From the NCBI GenBank assembly GCA_028673005.1, contig CM054120.1, forward strand, positions 74,821,533 through 74,885,532: a stretch of 64,000 nt of DNA, read 5' to 3'. Below the pieces are notes generated by a model. The model had not been told where the DNA came from. It searched no databases and worked only from the letters and a program-made list of their open reading frames with translations. Positions 1-15,200 of this stretch are shown here, one piece after another. Positions within the stretch are counted from its first letter, which is position 1; each line of letters starts with the position of its first letter. This DNA is from Tanypteryx hageni (Eukaryota > Arthropoda > Insecta > Odonata > Petaluridae). The position numbers were made by a program, and so were the translations under genes.

Positions 1-620
1 TTAAAATCCACGAGTTCAATTCCCTAGAAATACTTGTAAACAAAAATGATTTAACTACTTTTTGTGGTACCCCTGCTCTTTTTCTCAGCTTTTTACATCA
101 TGATTTCATTATGTTATGTTGTGCAAATCTTATATACAGAATGTAATTGAAATCCGTTAATCCAATTACTTCCAAATCCTTAATTGCTGTAAGAGTTTAA
201 TTTGCAGTAGTACCACACTTAGTTGCCTGATTCAGTTTAGCTATATTAACATGGTTTTGTATATATGTTTTCATTGTTAGGTTTAAATTTGGTTAAAATT
301 GATGCCGACAGTTCTACATCAATATGTGTAAAATAGAAATTAATTTATTACTTATAGTGTGGCAGGCGAGTTTTCTCTATCTATCCGAAACATCCTTATT
401 TCGTTATATTACGTTGCATGCCTCTTTCGATGAACTTTTTTTGTAATCGGTTAATCCAATTCTTCCAAATTCATAATTACCAACATGTTTAACTTTGCAA
501 TTGTGACACACACGCTTAGTTGATTCGGTCCAAATGTGGTCCTCTGATTTATTTATGTGAAAATTCTGTGTACCATATTTACTGATATCGGTTAATCCAA
601 TTCTTCCCTGCTACATGCGC

Positions 621-698
621 ACGGACAGACGGACGGACATCACTAACATAATTGTTCTTTTAAGCAATGACGAAAAGCACTAATTAAATTAATTGCTT
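621..698. other. ACGGACAGACGGACGGACAT motif plus inverted repeat
   Basis: A G+C-rich ACGGAC-type motif (621-640) stands out in the AT-rich monomer. It is followed by an imperfect inverted repeat ending GAAAAGCAC (672-680). An overlapping 7-bp pair, AAGCAAT and ATTGCTT, lies at about 663-669 and 692-698. The block recurs in every monomer. Better-preserved forms lie in the D segments at 35,113-35,139 and 51,321-51,347. Its function is unknown. Confidence 0.6.
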
Positions 699-2103
699 TG
701 GACGACAATGAGCAGAATCAAATGCCGTTTAATGCCGTCTTCACTTCAATTTTAATTTGTTATTGCAGCGCACCCGTCTGTCTGATCTGAAACAAACATT
801 CTGTTATGGTTTTGAATATATCAGTAAACTATAAATATTAATGTCGTTGAGAATCATGCGATAAATTCAACACAAATATGTGTAAATTATTTTAATAATC
901 CTAGTATGTGCAGTCCTGAATTTTTATCTATAAAACAAGTCTTGATTTCGTATTAATATGAGGCACGCCTCCTTCATACAAATTTCTTTTCTATCGGTAT
1001 TACCAGTCCCTAAATAAATTCATGAAAACCGAAAAAATTTAATTTGAAGTAGTGGCATCTCTGCTGCCTCGATGCGGTCCTAATATGACATTTATTCACG
1101 CATTTTTTCGAAGATTACAACTTTATTTGAAACTATCCGGTATAATGTATTCCGGAATCGTGAATTCTTCTAATTACACTAAAAATTTCTTAACGAAGGC
1201 CACGAAACATCTCACTCCGACACCTAGTGATATATATCTGTCATGTTTTAATAAATTTAATTGTATTTCCGAAATATTTTCCTCCTATTTAATTGTCTCT
1301 TTCAGATAATTAAAAGTAAATATCTGAAGTGGTCACCACATGACTCCTTCCATATAACCGTTATATTTATAAATATTTTATATAATAATATATATTTTAA
1401 TGAATTCCGAGACAAATTCAACGACCTTAAATATGCCACACATTAAATTATTCAGTAGTATTTTTTTATTGGAAAAAGCCACGAAGCTACATCATTTTAG
1501 AAAAAAAGGAGGGTTACTAAGACGTAACTTAAGCTTAACAGGAAACTGTTTACAAATGTCGCGCACAAATTCTTTGGAGGAGCCTGCTAGAAATATGTAT
1601 TTTTTTAAATATCTCTTAAACAATGCATTGTAAAAGAAATTGTTGTCGTTACAGGACATTAAGTACGATTCTAAAGTGAACCAATATAATGGCTGACGAT
1701 ACGTACATTTGTAAATCCCATTGACTTTCATTATCGCCCTTTCAAATCCCTGCGAATATTTATGTACGAAAGTTCCTCCGGTAGATGGCAGGGAAAAAAA
1801 TTCAAGAAAGTTAAGGTTTTCTTCGGCAACGAAGGAAATTCCAAGACCAATAACTCATTTCTCTTTGTTGAAAACTTACGCAAAATATAGAAATATACCA
1901 TCAACCGAATTATAACAGAATTCTTAGTCAAACTCCAGAAATATTCGTTCTAATATAATTTTTTAATACATACGGATAAATTTCATTATAAGTGATAAAA
2001 ATGATGCTCGGTGTTCTGATTATTAAATTTTATTTTTTAATTTTGCGCAACACCATCATTAAAAATTTGGTCGAAGTCGGTTTTGCCAATACTTTCCTGA
2101 CAT

Positions 2104-2181
2104 ATGCGTACGGACGGACGGGATGAAGGACGTAGGAATCGACATTAAGAAGATAATTGCGCTTTTCCTCAATGAGGAAAA
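2104..2181. other. Second GGACGGACGG motif with short hairpin
   Basis: The motif TGCGTACGGACGGACGGG (about 2,105-2,122) precedes a near-perfect palindrome at 2,163-2,181. There TTTTCCTCA and TGAGGAAAA are separated by one base. The order, motif and then hairpin about 40 bp downstream, matches the block at 621-698. Both therefore look like descendants of one ancestral module. Confidence 0.6.
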
Positions 2182-3073
2182 TCGTTAACAAGTATGGATG
2201 TACTCGGGTTTTCCGTTTTACCGAATTGCTTTTCGTCAAATTCGCCGTAGGAGAATTGTATATTCATGTATTTGATTTGACATCAGAAAATACCTATATT
2301 CTATATTCGCCAAACACAGCATTTCTTTTACTACGATTCCGCTAATACCTACCAAATTTATACTTACAGAAATAAATCTAATATTGATATTGCGGTAGCC
2401 CTGTTTCATCAACTCGGTGGAAATATGCGATATTTGTTATTTATTTATATGAAGATTACGTATGCCGCAAAGTGTTAAATTACATGTGGACATTTCCCTA
2501 GAAATATGTTAAAAGGAAATAGTATTTGACCTTTCGTTGTGCTACCCTTACGTTAAACATTTTGATTTTATTATGGCTTACTTTAAAAATCATATATGCC
2601 AAATTTAAGTGAAATCCATTCAGTCAATTCCTTCCAAATCCTTAATTACAGAAAGAGTTCAAATTGTAATTGTGGCACCCCTGTATGGTTGATTAGGTTT
2701 AAATACGCTGATGAACTTTTGCAATTATGTGTATATAATAAATAATTAATTTCGTTTTGACTGATGCAGGCAGTTCAAAACAAATAAGTCTAAAATATTC
2801 AATATATCGCTAAGAAAGATGTCTCATAATGAACAAGGCAAGGTCATTTCGTCATATAATTATTACACCATATGCCGATAATGTATTAAAACATATTCAT
2901 TTCATTTTCCATTCTATATTCGCGCCACAAACGAAATATCTTTGAGATCATTTAAAATCTTTCTAAATTCATAGTTACAGAAATATACTAACTTCGATAT
3001 TGGGCCATACCTGTTTAGTGAAACCGGTTGAAATATGATATATTTATATGAATTTTATATATATGATAATGCG

Positions 3074-6000
3074 TTAAAATCCACGAGTTCAATTCCCTAG
3101 AAATACTTGTAAACAAAAATGATTTAACTACTTTTTGTGGTACCCCTGCTCTTTTTCTCAGCTTTTTACATCATGATTTCATTATGTTATGTTGTGCAAA
3201 TCTTATATACACAATGTAATTGAAATCCGTTAATCCAATTACTTCCAAATCCTTAATTGCTGTAAGAGTTTAATTTGCAGTAGTACCACACTTAGTTGCC
3301 TGATTCAGTTTAGCTATATTAACATGGTTTTGTATATATGTTTTCATTGTTAGGTTTAAATTTGGTTAAAATTGATGCCGACAGTTCTACATCAATATGT
3401 GTAAAATAGAAATTAATTTATTACTTATAGTGTGGCAGGCGAGTTTTCTCTATCTATCCGAAACATCCTTATTTCGTTATATTACGTTGCATGCCTCTTT
3501 CGATGAACTTTTTTTGTAATCGGTTAATCCAATTCTTCCAAATTCATAATTACCAACATGTTTAACTTTGCAATTGTGACACACACGCTTAGTTGATTCG
3601 GTCCAAATGTGGTCCTCTGATTTATTTATGTGAAAATTCTGTGTACCATATTTACTGATATCGGTTAATCCAATTCTTCCCTGCTACATGCGCACGGACA
3701 GACGGACGGACATCACTAACATAATTGTTCTTTTAAGCAATGACGAAAAGCACTAATTAAATTAATTGCTTTGGACGACAATGAGCAGAATCAAATGCCG
3801 TTTAATGCCGTCTTCACTTCAATTTTAATTTGTTATTGCAGCGCACCCGTCTGTCTGATCTGAAACAAACATTCTGTTATGGTTTTGAATATATCAGTAA
3901 ACTATAAATATTAATGTCGTTGAGAATCATGCGATAAATTCAACACAAATATGTGTAAATTATTTTAATAATCCTAGTATGTGCAGTCCTGAATTTTTAT
4001 CTATAAAACAAGTCTTGATTTCGTATTAATATGAGGCACGCCTCCTTCATACAAATTTCTTTTCTATCGGTATTACCAGTCCCTAAATAAATTCATGAAA
4101 ACCGAAAAAATTTAATTTGAAGTAGTGGCATCTCTGCTGCCTCGATGCGGTCCTAATATGACATTTATTCACGCATTTTTTCGAAGATTACAACTTTATT
4201 TGAAACTATCCGGTATAATGTATTCCGGAATCGTGAATTCTTCTAATTACACTAAAAATTTCTTAACGAAGGCCACGAAACATCTCACTCCGACACCTAG
4301 TGATATATATCTGTCATGTTTTAATAAATTTAATTGTATTTCCGAAATATTTTCCTCCTATTTAATTGTCTCTTTCAGATAATTAAAAGTAAATATCTGA
4401 AGTGGTCACCACATGACTCCTTCCATATAACCGTTATATTTATAAATATTTTATATAATAATATATATTTTAATGAATTCCGAGACAAATTCAACGACCT
4501 TAAATATGCCACACATTAAATTATTCAGTAGTATTTTTTTATTGGAAAAAGCCACGAAGCTACATCAATTTAGAATAAAAGGAGGGTTACTAAGACGTAA
4601 CTTAAGCTTAACAGGAAACTGTTTACAAATGTCGCGCACAAATTCTTTGGAGGAGCCTGCTAGAAATATGTATTTTTTTAAATATCTCTTAAACAATGCA
4701 TTGTAAAAGAAATTGTTGTCGTTACAGGACATTAAGTACGATTCTAAAGTGAACCAATATAATGGCTGACGATACGTACATTTGTAAATCCCATTGACTT
4801 TCATTATCGCCCTTTCAAATCCCTGCGAATATTTATGTACGAAAGTTCCTCCGGTAGATGGCAGGGAAAAAAATTCAAGAAAGTTAAGGTTTTCTTCGGC
4901 AACGAAGGAAATTCCAAGACCAATAACTCATTTCCCTTTGTTGAAAACTTACGCAAAATATAGAAATATACCATCAACCGAATTATAACAGAATTCTTAG
5001 TCAAACTCCAGAAATATTCGTTCTAATATAATTTTTTAATACATACGGATAAATTTCATTATAAGTGATAAAAATGATGCTCGGTGTTCTGATTATTAAA
5101 TTTTATTTTTTAATTTTGCGCAACACCATCATTAAAAATTTGGTCGAAGTCGGTTTTGCCAATACTTTCCTGACATATGCGTACGGACGGACGGGATGAA
5201 GGACGTAGGAATCGACATTAAGAAGATAATTGCGCTTTTCCTCAATGAGGAAAATCGTTAACAAGTATGGATGTACTCGGGTTTTCCGTTTTACCGAATT
5301 GCTTTTCGTCAAATTCGCCGTAGGAGAATTGTATATTCATGTATTTGATTTGACATCAGAAAATACCTATATTCTATATTCGCCAAACACAGCATTTCTT
5401 TTACTACGATTCCGCTAATACCTACCAAATTTATACTTACAGAAATAAATCTAATATTGATATTGCGGTAGCCCTGTTTCATCAACTCGGTGGAAATATG
5501 CGATATTTGTTATTTATTTATATGAAGATTACGTATGCCGCAAAGTGTTAAATTACATGTGGACATTTCCCTAGAAATATGTTAAAAGGAAATAGTATTT
5601 GACCTTTCGTTGTGCTACCCTTACGTTAAACATTTTGATTTTATTATGGCTTACTTTAAAAATCATATATGCCAAATTTAAGTGAAATCCATTCAGTCAA
5701 TTCCTTCCAAATCCTTAATTACAGAAAGAGTTCAAATTGTAATTGTGGCACCCCTGTATGGTTGATTAGGTTTAAATACGCTGATGAACTTTTGCAATTA
5801 TGTGTATATAATAAATAATTAATTTCGTTTTGACTGATGCAGGCAGTTCAAAACAAATAAGTCTAAAATATTCAATATATCGCTAAGAAAGATGTCTCAT
5901 AATGAACAAGGCAAGGTCATTTCGTCATATAATTATTACACCATATGCCGATAATGTATTAAAACATATTCATTTCATTTTCCATTCTATATTCGCGCCA

Positions 6001-6146
6001 CAAACGAAATATCTTTGAGATCATTTAAAATCTTTCTAAATTCATAGTTACAGAAATATACTAACTTCGATATTGGGCCATACCTGTTTAGTGAAACCGG
6101 TTGAAATATGATATATTTATATGAATTTTATATATATGATAATGCG
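3074..6146. repeat. Satellite monomer m2
   Basis: This is a complete unit with C at 4,935 and T, A and A at the other three diagnostic sites. With m3 it forms a pair of near-identical neighbours that does not follow the alternating pattern seen further right. Confidence 0.95.
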
Positions 6147-9100
6147 TTAAAATCCACGAGTTCAATTCCCTAGAAATACTTGTAAACAAAAATGATTTAA
6201 CTACTTTTTGTGGTACCCCTGCTCTTTTTCTCAGCTTTTTACATCATGATTTCATTATGTTATGTTGTGCAAATCTTATATACACAATGTAATTGAAATC
6301 CGTTAATCCAATTACTTCCAAATCCTTAATTGCTGTAAGAGTTTAATTTGCAGTAGTACCACACTTAGTTGCCTGATTCAGTTTAGCTATATTAACATGG
6401 TTTTGTATATATGTTTTCATTGTTAGGTTTAAATTTGGTTAAAATTGATGCCGACAGTTCTACATCAATATGTGTAAAATAGAAATTAATTTATTACTTA
6501 TAGTGTGGCAGGCGAGTTTTCTCTATCTATCCGAAACATCCTTATTTCGTTATATTACGTTGCATGCCTCTTTCGATGAACTTTTTTTGTAATCGGTTAA
6601 TCCAATTCTTCCAAATTCATAATTACCAACATGTTTAACTTTGCAATTGTGACACACACGCTTAGTTGATTCGGTCCAAATGTGGTCCTCTGATTTATTT
6701 ATGTGAAAATTCTGTGTACCATATTTACTGATATCGGTTAATCCAATTCTTCCCTGCTACATGCGCACGGACAGACGGACGGACATCACTAACATAATTG
6801 TTCTTTTAAGCAATGACGAAAAGCACTAATTAAATTAATTGCTTTGGACGACAATGAGCAGAATCAAATGCCGTTTAATGCCGTCTTCACTTCAATTTTA
6901 ATTTGTTATTGCAGCGCACCCGTCTGTCTGATCTGAAACAAACATTCTGTTATGGTTTTGAATATATCAGTAAACTATAAATATTAATGTCGTTGAGAAT
7001 CATGCGATAAATTCAACACAAATATGTGTAAATTATTTTAATAATCCTAGTATGTGCAGTCCTGAATTTTTATCTATAAAACAAGTCTTGATTTCGTATT
7101 AATATGAGGCACGCCTCCTTCATACAAATTTCTTTTCTATCGGTATTACCAGTCCCTAAATAAATTCATGAAAACCGAAAAAATTTAATTTGAAGTAGTG
7201 GCATCTCTGCTGCCTCGATGCGGTCCTAATATGACATTTATTCACGCATTTTTTCGAAGATTACAACTTTATTTGAAACTATCCGGTATAATGTATTCCG
7301 GAATCGTGAATTCTTCTAATTACACTAAAAATTTCTTAACGAAGGCCACGAAACATCTCACTCCGACACCTAGTGATATATATCTGTCATGTTTTAATAA
7401 ATTTAATTGTATTTCCGAAATATTTTCCTCCTATTTAATTGTCTCTTTCAGATAATTAAAAGTAAATATCTGAAGTGGTCACCACATGACTCCTTCCATA
7501 TAACCGTTATATTTATAAATATTTTATATAATAATATATATTTTAATGAATTCCGAGACAAATTCAACGACCTTAAATATGCCACACATTAAATTATTCA
7601 GTAGTATTTTTTTATTGGAAAAAGCCACGAAGCTACATCAATTTAGAATAAAAGGAGGGTTACTAAGACGTAACTTAAGCTTAACAGGAAACTGTTTACA
7701 AATGTCGCGCACAAATTCTTTGGAGGAGCCTGCTAGAAATATGTATTTTTTTAAATATCTCTTAAACAATGCATTGTAAAAGAAATTGTTGTCGTTACAG
7801 GACATTAAGTACGATTCTAAAGTGAACCAATATAATGGCTGACGATACGTACATTTGTAAATCCCATTGACTTTCATTATCGCCCTTTCAAATCCCTGCG
7901 AATATTTATGTACGAAAGTTCCTCCGGTAGATGGCAGGGAAAAAAATTCAAGAAAGTTAAGGTTTTCTTCGGCAACGAAGGAAATTCCAAGACCAATAAC
8001 TCATTTCCCTTTGTTGAAAACTTACGCAAAATATAGAAATATACCATCAACCGAATTATAACAGAATTCTTAGTCAAACTCCAGAAATATTCGTTCTAAT
8101 ATAATTTTTTAATACATACGGATAAATTTCATTATAAGTGATAAAAATGATGCTCGGTGTTCTGATTATTAAATTTTATTTTTTAATTTTGCGCAACACC
8201 ATCATTAAAAATTTGGTCGAAGTCGGTTTTGCCAATACTTTCCTGACATATGCGTACGGACGGACGGGATGAAGGACGTAGGAATCGACATTAAGAAGAT
8301 AATTGCGCTTTTCCTCAATGAGGAAAATCGTTAACAAGTATGGATGTACTCGGGTTTTCCGTTTTACCGAATTGCTTTTCGTCAAATTCGCCGTAGGAGA
8401 ATTGTATATTCATGTATTTGATTTGACATCAGAAAATACCTATATTCTATATTCGCCAAACACAGCATTTCTTTTACTACGATTCCGCTAATACCTACCA
8501 AATTTATACTTACAGAAATAAATCTAATATTGATATTGCGGTAGCCCTGTTTCATCAACTCGGTGGAAATATGCGATATTTGTTATTTATTTATATGAAG
8601 ATTACGTATGCCGCAAAGTGTTAAATTACATGTGGACATTTCCCTAGAAATATGTTAAAAGGAAATAGTATTTGACCTTTCGTTGTGCTACCCTTACGTT
8701 AAACATTTTGATTTTATTATGGCTTACTTTAAAAATCATATATGCCAAATTTAAGTGAAATCCATTCAGTCAATTCCTTCCAAATCCTTAATTACAGAAA
8801 GAGTTCAAATTGTAATTGTGGCACCCCTGTATGGTTGATTAGGTTTAAATACGCTGATGAACTTTTGCAATTATGTGTATATAATAAATAATTAATTTCG
8901 TTTTGACTGATGCAGGCAGTTCAAAACAAATAAGTCTAAAATATTCAATATATCGCTAAGAAAGATGTCTCATAATGAACAAGGCAAGGTCATTTCGTCA
9001 TATAATTATTACACCATATGCCGATAATGTATTAAAACATATTCATTTCATTTTCCATTCTATATTCGCGCCACAAACGAAATATCTTTGAGATCATTTA

Positions 9101-9219
9101 AAATCTTTCTAAATTCATAGTTACAGAAATATACTAACTTCGATATTGGGCCATACCTGTTTAGTGAAACCGGTTGAAATATGATATATTTATATGAATT
9201 TTATATATATGATAATGCG
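6147..9219. repeat. Satellite monomer m3
   Basis: This complete unit carries the same diagnostic states as m2, and I saw no private differences on inspection. The m2/m3 pair suggests a very recent single-monomer duplication. Confidence 0.95.
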
Positions 9220-12200
9220 TTAAAATCCACGAGTTCAATTCCCTAGAAATACTTGTAAACAAAAATGATTTAACTACTTTTTGTGGTACCCCTGCTCTTT
9301 TTCTCAGCTTTTTACATCATGATTTCATTATGTTATGTTGTGCAAATCTTATATACACAATGTAATTGAAATCCGTTAATCCAATTACTTCCAAATCCTT
9401 AATTGCTGTAAGAGTTTAATTTGCAGTAGTACCACACTTAGTTGCCTGATTCAGTTTAGCTATATTAACATGGTTTTGTATATATGTTTTCATTGTTAGG
9501 TTTAAATTTGGTTAAAATTGATGCCGACAGTTCTACATCAATATGTGTAAAATAGAAATTAATTTATTACTTATAGTGTGGCAGGCGAGTTTTCTCTATC
9601 TATCCGAAACATCCTTATTTCGTTATATTACGTTGCATGCCTCTTTCGATGAACTTTTTTTGTAATCGGTTAATCCAATTCTTCCAAATTCATAATTACC
9701 AACATGTTTAACTTTGCAATTGTGACACACACGCTTAGTTGATTCGGTCCAAATGTGGTCCTCTGATTTATTTATGTGAAAATTCTGTGTACCATATTTA
9801 CTGATATCGGTTAATCCAATTCTTCCCTGCTACATGCGCACGGACAGACGGACGGACATCACTAACATAATTGTTCTTTTAAGCAATGACGAAAAGCACT
9901 AATTAAATTAATTGCTTTGGACGACAATGAGCAGAATCAAATGCCGTTTAATGCCGTCTTCACTTCAATTTTAATTTGTTATTGCAGCGCACCCGTCTGT
10001 CTGATCTGAAACAAACATTCTGTTATGGTTTTGAATATATCAGTAAACTATAAATATTAATGTCGTTGAGAATCATGCGATAAATTCAACACAAATATGT
10101 GTAAATTATTTTAATAATCCTAGTATGTGCAGTCCTGAATTTTTATCTATAAAACAAGTCTTGATTTCGTATTAATATGAGGCACGCCTCCTTCATACAA
10201 ATTTCTTTTCTATCGGTATTACCAGTCCCTAAATAAATTCATGAAAACCGAAAAAATTTAATTTGAAGTAGTGGCATCTCTGCTGCCTCGATGCGGTCCT
10301 AATATGACATTTATTCACGCATTTTTTCGAAGATTACAACTTTATTTGAAACTATCCGGTATAATGTATTCCGGAATCGTGAATTCTTCTAATTACACTA
10401 AAAATTTCTTAACGAAGGCCACGAAACATCTCACTCCGACACCTAGTGATATATATCTGTCATGTTTTAATAAATTTAATTGTATTTCCGAAATATTTTC
10501 CTCCTATTTAATTGTCTCTTTCAGATAATTAAAAGTAAATATCTGAAGTGGTCACCACATGACTCCTTCCATATAACCGTTATATTTATAAATATTTTAT
10601 ATAATAATATATATTTTAATGAATTCCGAGACAAATTCAACGACCTTAAATATGCCACACATTAAATTATTCAGTAGTATTTTTTTATTGGAAAAAGCCA
10701 CGAAGCTACATCAATTTAGAATAAAAGGAGGGTTACTAAGACGTAACTTAAGCTTAACAGGAAACTGTTTACAAATGTCGCGCACAAATTCTTTGGAGGA
10801 GCCTGCTAGACATATGTATTCTTTTAAATATCTCTTAAACAATGCATTGTAAAAGAAATTGTTGTCGTTACAGGACATTAAGTACGATTCTAAAGTGAAC
10901 CAATATAATGGCTGACGATACGTACATTTGTAAATCCCATTGACTTTCATTATCGCCCTTTCAAATCCCTGCGAATATTTATGTACGAAAGTTCCTCCGG
11001 TAGATGGCAGTGAAAAAAATTCAAGAAAGTTAAGGTTTTCTTCGGCAACGAAGGAAATTCCAAGACCAATAACTCATTTCCCTTTGTTGAAAACTTACGC
11101 AAAATATAGAAATATACCATCAACCGAATTATAACAGAATTCTTAGTCAAACTCCAGAAATATTCGTTCTAATATAATTTTTTAATACATACGGATAAAT
11201 TTCATTATAAGTGATAAAAATGATGCTCGGTGTTCTGATTATTAAATTTTATTTTTTAATTTTGCGCAACACCATCAATAAAAATTTGGTCGAAGTCGGT
11301 TTTGCCAATACTTTCCTGACATATGCGTACGGACGGACGGGATGAAGGACGTAGGAATCGACATTAAGAAGATAATTGCGCTTTTCCTCAATGAGGAAAA
11401 TCGTTAACAAGTATGGATGTACTCGGGTTTTCCGTTTTACCGAATTGCTTTTCGTCAAATTCGCCGTAGGAGAATTGTATATTCATGTATTTGATTTGAC
11501 ATCAGAAAATACCTATATTCTATATTCGCCAAACACAGCATTTCTTTTACTACGATTCCGCTAATACCTACCAAATTTATACTTACAGAAATAAATCTAA
11601 TATTGATATTGCGGTAGCCCTGTTTCATCAACTCGGTGGAAATATGCGATATTTGTTATTTATTTATATGAAGATTACGTATGCCGCAAAGTGTTAAATT
11701 ACATGTGGACATTTCCCTAGAAATATGTTAAAAGGAAATAGTATTTGACCTTTCGTTGTGCTACCCTTACGTTAAACATTTTGATTTTATTATGGCTTAC
11801 TTTAAAAATCATATATGCCAAATTTAAGTGAAATCCATTCAGTCAATTCCTTCCAAATCCTTAATTACAGAAAGAGTTCAAATTGTAATTGTGGCACCCC
11901 TGTATGGTTGATTAGGTTTAAATACGCTGATGAACTTTTGCAATTATGTGTATATAATAAATAATTAATTTCGTTTTGACTGATGCAGGCAGTTCAAAAC
12001 AAATAAGTCTAAAATATTCAATATATCGCTAAGAAAGATGTCTCATAATGAACAAGGCAAGGTCATTTCGTCATATAATTATTACACCATATGCCGATAA
12101 TGTATTAAAACATATTCATTTCATTTTCCATTCTATATTCGCGCCACAAACGAAATATCTTTGAGATCATTTAAAATCTTTCTGAATTCATAGTTACAGA

Positions 12201-12292
12201 AATATACTAACTTCGATATTGGGCCATACCTGTTTAGTGAAACCGGTTGAAATATGATATATTTATATGAATTTTATATATATGATAATGCG
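9220..12292. repeat. Satellite monomer m4 (dimer type alpha)
   Basis: This is a complete unit with the alpha set: C at 11,081, A at 11,278 and G at 12,184. It also has private changes around 10,811-10,822 (AGACATATGTATTC in place of AGAAATATGTATTT) and at about 11,011 (GCAGTGAAA in place of GCAGGGAAA). Confidence 0.95.
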
Positions 12293-15200
12293 TTAAAATC
12301 CACGAGTTCAATTCCCTAGAAATACTTGTAAACAAAAATGATTTAACTACTTTTTGTGGTACCCCTGCTCTTTTTCTCAGCTTTTTACATCATGATTTCA
12401 TTATGTTATGTTGTGCAAATCTTATATACAGAATGTAATTGAAATCCGTTAATCCAATTACTTCCAAATCCTTAATTGCTGTAAGAGTTTAATTTGCAGT
12501 AGTACCACACTTAGTTGCCTGATTCAGTTTAGCTATATTAACATGGTTTTGTATATATGTTTTCATTGTTAGGTTTAAATTTGGTTAAAATTGATGCCGA
12601 CAGTTCTACATCAATATGTGTAAAATAGAAATTAATTTATTACTTATAGTGTGGCAGGCGAGTTTTCTCTATCTATCCGAAACATCCTTATTTCGTTATA
12701 TTACGTTGCATGCCTCTTTCGATGAACTTTTTTTGTAATCGGTTAATCCAATTCTTCCAAATTCATAATTACCAACATGTTTAACTTTGCAATTGTGACA
12801 CACACGCTTAGTTGATTCGGTCCAAATGTGGTCCTCTGATTTATTTATGTGAAAATTCTGTGTACCATATTTACTGATATCGGTTAATCCAATTCTTCCC
12901 TGCTACATGCGCACGGACAGACGGACGGACATCACTAACATAATTGTTCTTTTAAGCAATGACGAAAAGCACTAATTAAATTAATTGCTTTGGACGACAA
13001 TGAGCAGAATCAAATGCCGTTTAATGCCGTCTTCACTTCAATTTTAATTTGTTATTGCAGCGCACCCGTCTGTCTGATCTGAAACAAACATTCTGTTATG
13101 GTTTTGAATATATCAGTAAACTATAAATATTAATGTCGTTGAGAATCATGCGATAAATTCAACACAAATATGTGTAAATTATTTTAATAATCCTAGTATG
13201 TGCAGTCCTGAATTTTTATCTATAAAACAAGTCTTGATTTCGTATTAATATGAGGCACGCCTCCTTCATACAAATTTCTTTTCTATCGGTATTACCAGTC
13301 CCTAAATAAATTCATGAAAACCGAAAAAATTTAATTTGAAGTAGTGGCATCTCTGCTGCCTCGATGCGGTCCTAATATGACATTTATTCACGCATTTTTT
13401 CGAAGATTACAACTTTATTTGAAACTATCCGGTATAATGTATTCCGGAATCGTGAATTCTTCTAATTACACTAAAAATTTCTTAACGAAGGCCACGAAAC
13501 ATCTCACTCCGACACCTTGTGATATATATCTGTCATGTTTTAATAAATTTAATTGTATTTCCGAAATATTTTCCTCCTATTTAATTGTCTCTTTCAGATA
13601 ATTAAAAGTAAATATCTGAAGTGGTCACCACATGACTCCTTCCATATAACCGTTATATTTATAAATATTTTATATAATAATATATATTTTAATGAATTCC
13701 GAGACAAATTCAACGACCTTAAATATGCCACACATTAAATTATTCAGTAGTATTTTTTTATTGGAAAAAGCCACGAAGCTACATCAATTTAGAATAAAAG
13801 GAGGGTTACTAAGACGTAACTTAAGCTTAACAGGAAACTGTTTACAAATGTCGCGCACAAATTCTTTGGAGGAGCCTGCTAGAAATATGTATTTTTTTAA
13901 ATATCTCTTAAACAATGCATTGTAAAAGAAATTGTTGTCGTTACAGGACATTAAGTACGATTCTAAAGTGAACCAATATAATGGCTGACGATACGTACAT
14001 TTGTAAATCCCATTGACTTTCATTATCGCCCTTTCAAATCCCTGCGAATATTTATGTACGAAAGTTCCTCCGGTAGATGGCAGGGAAAAAAATTCAAGAA
14101 AGTTAAGGTTTTCTTCGGCAACGAAGGAAATTCCAAGACCAATAACTCATTTCTCTTTGTTGAAAACTTACGCAAAATATAGAAATATACCATCAACCGA
14201 ATTATAACAGAATTCTTAGTCAAACTCCAGAAATATTCGTTCTAATATAATTTTTTAATACATACGGATAAATTTCATTATAAGTGATAAAAATGATGCT
14301 CGGTGTTCTGATTATTAAATTTTATTTTTTAATTTTGCGCAACACCATCATTAAAAATTTGGTCGAAGTCGGTTTTGCCAATACTTTCCTGACATATGCG
14401 TACGGACGGACGGGATGAAGGACGTAGGAATCGACATTAAGAAGATAATTGCGCTTTTCCTCAATGAGGAAAATCGTTAACAAGTATGGATGTACTCGGG
14501 TTTTCCGTTTTACCGAATTGCTTTTCGTCAAATTCGCCGTAGGAGAATTGTATATTCATGTATTTGATTTGACATCAGAAAATACCTATATTCTATATTC
14601 GCCAAACACTGCATTTCTTTTACTACGATTCCGCTAATACCTACCAAATTTATACTTACAGAAATAAATCTAATATTGATATTGCGGTAGCCCTGTTTCA
14701 TCAACTCGGTGGAAATATGCGATATTTGTTATTTATTTATATGAAGATTACGTATGCCGCAAAGTGTTAAATTACATGTGGACATTTCCCTAGAAATATG
14801 TTAAAAGGAAATAGTATTTGACCTTTCGTTGTGCTACCCTTACGTTAAACATTTTGATTTTATTATGGCTTACTTTAAAAATCATATATGCCAAATTTAA
14901 GTGAAATCCATTCAGTCAATTCCTTCCAAATCCTTAATTACAGAAAGAGTTCAAATTGTAATTGTGGCACCCCTGTATGGTTGATTAGGTTTAAATACGC
15001 TGATGAACTTTTGCAATTATGTGTATATAATAAATAATTAATTTCGTTTTGACTGATGCAGGCAGTTCAAAACAAATAAGTCTAAAATATTCAATATATC
15101 GCTAAGAAAGATGTCTCATAATGAACAAGGCAAGGTCATTTCGTCATATAATTATTACACCATATGCCGATAATGTATTAAAACATATTCATTTCATTTT

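Larger units (their letters stand above)
1..3073. repeat. Satellite monomer m1
   Basis: This is a complete unit. Its diagnostic bases are G at 139 (C in most copies), T at 1,862, T at 2,059, A at 2,318 and A at 2,965. It has private substitutions near 1,495-1,506, inside the ATTTAGAATAAAAG phrase of the other copies. The G at 139 and T at 1,862 are shared with m5, so it is not the nearest relative of its neighbour m2. Confidence 0.95.
64..3140. repeat. Degenerate ~145-bp subrepeats inside the monomer
   Basis: A recurring phrase resembling TTGTGGCACCCCTGCTTAG is followed by a TTGATTCGGTCCAAATATG-like segment. Then come a TATATACCAAATTTAAGTG-like segment and a TTAATCCAATTCTTCCAAAT-like segment. 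Anchoring on the TGG of the first phrase gives positions near 65, 209, 360, 504, 766, 909, 1,053, then 2,393, 2,540, 2,673, 3,002 and 3,138. Most steps are 133-151 bp, and the others are close to two units. The middle of the monomer (about 1,100-2,300) has decayed further. Confidence 0.8.

Noticed and set aside
1052..2345. Small open frames of 60-85 codons repeated in each monomer, both strands
   Set aside because: They overlap each other on both strands and most lack ATG starts. They have no recognisable domain, and their conservation is explained by the near-identity of the monomers.
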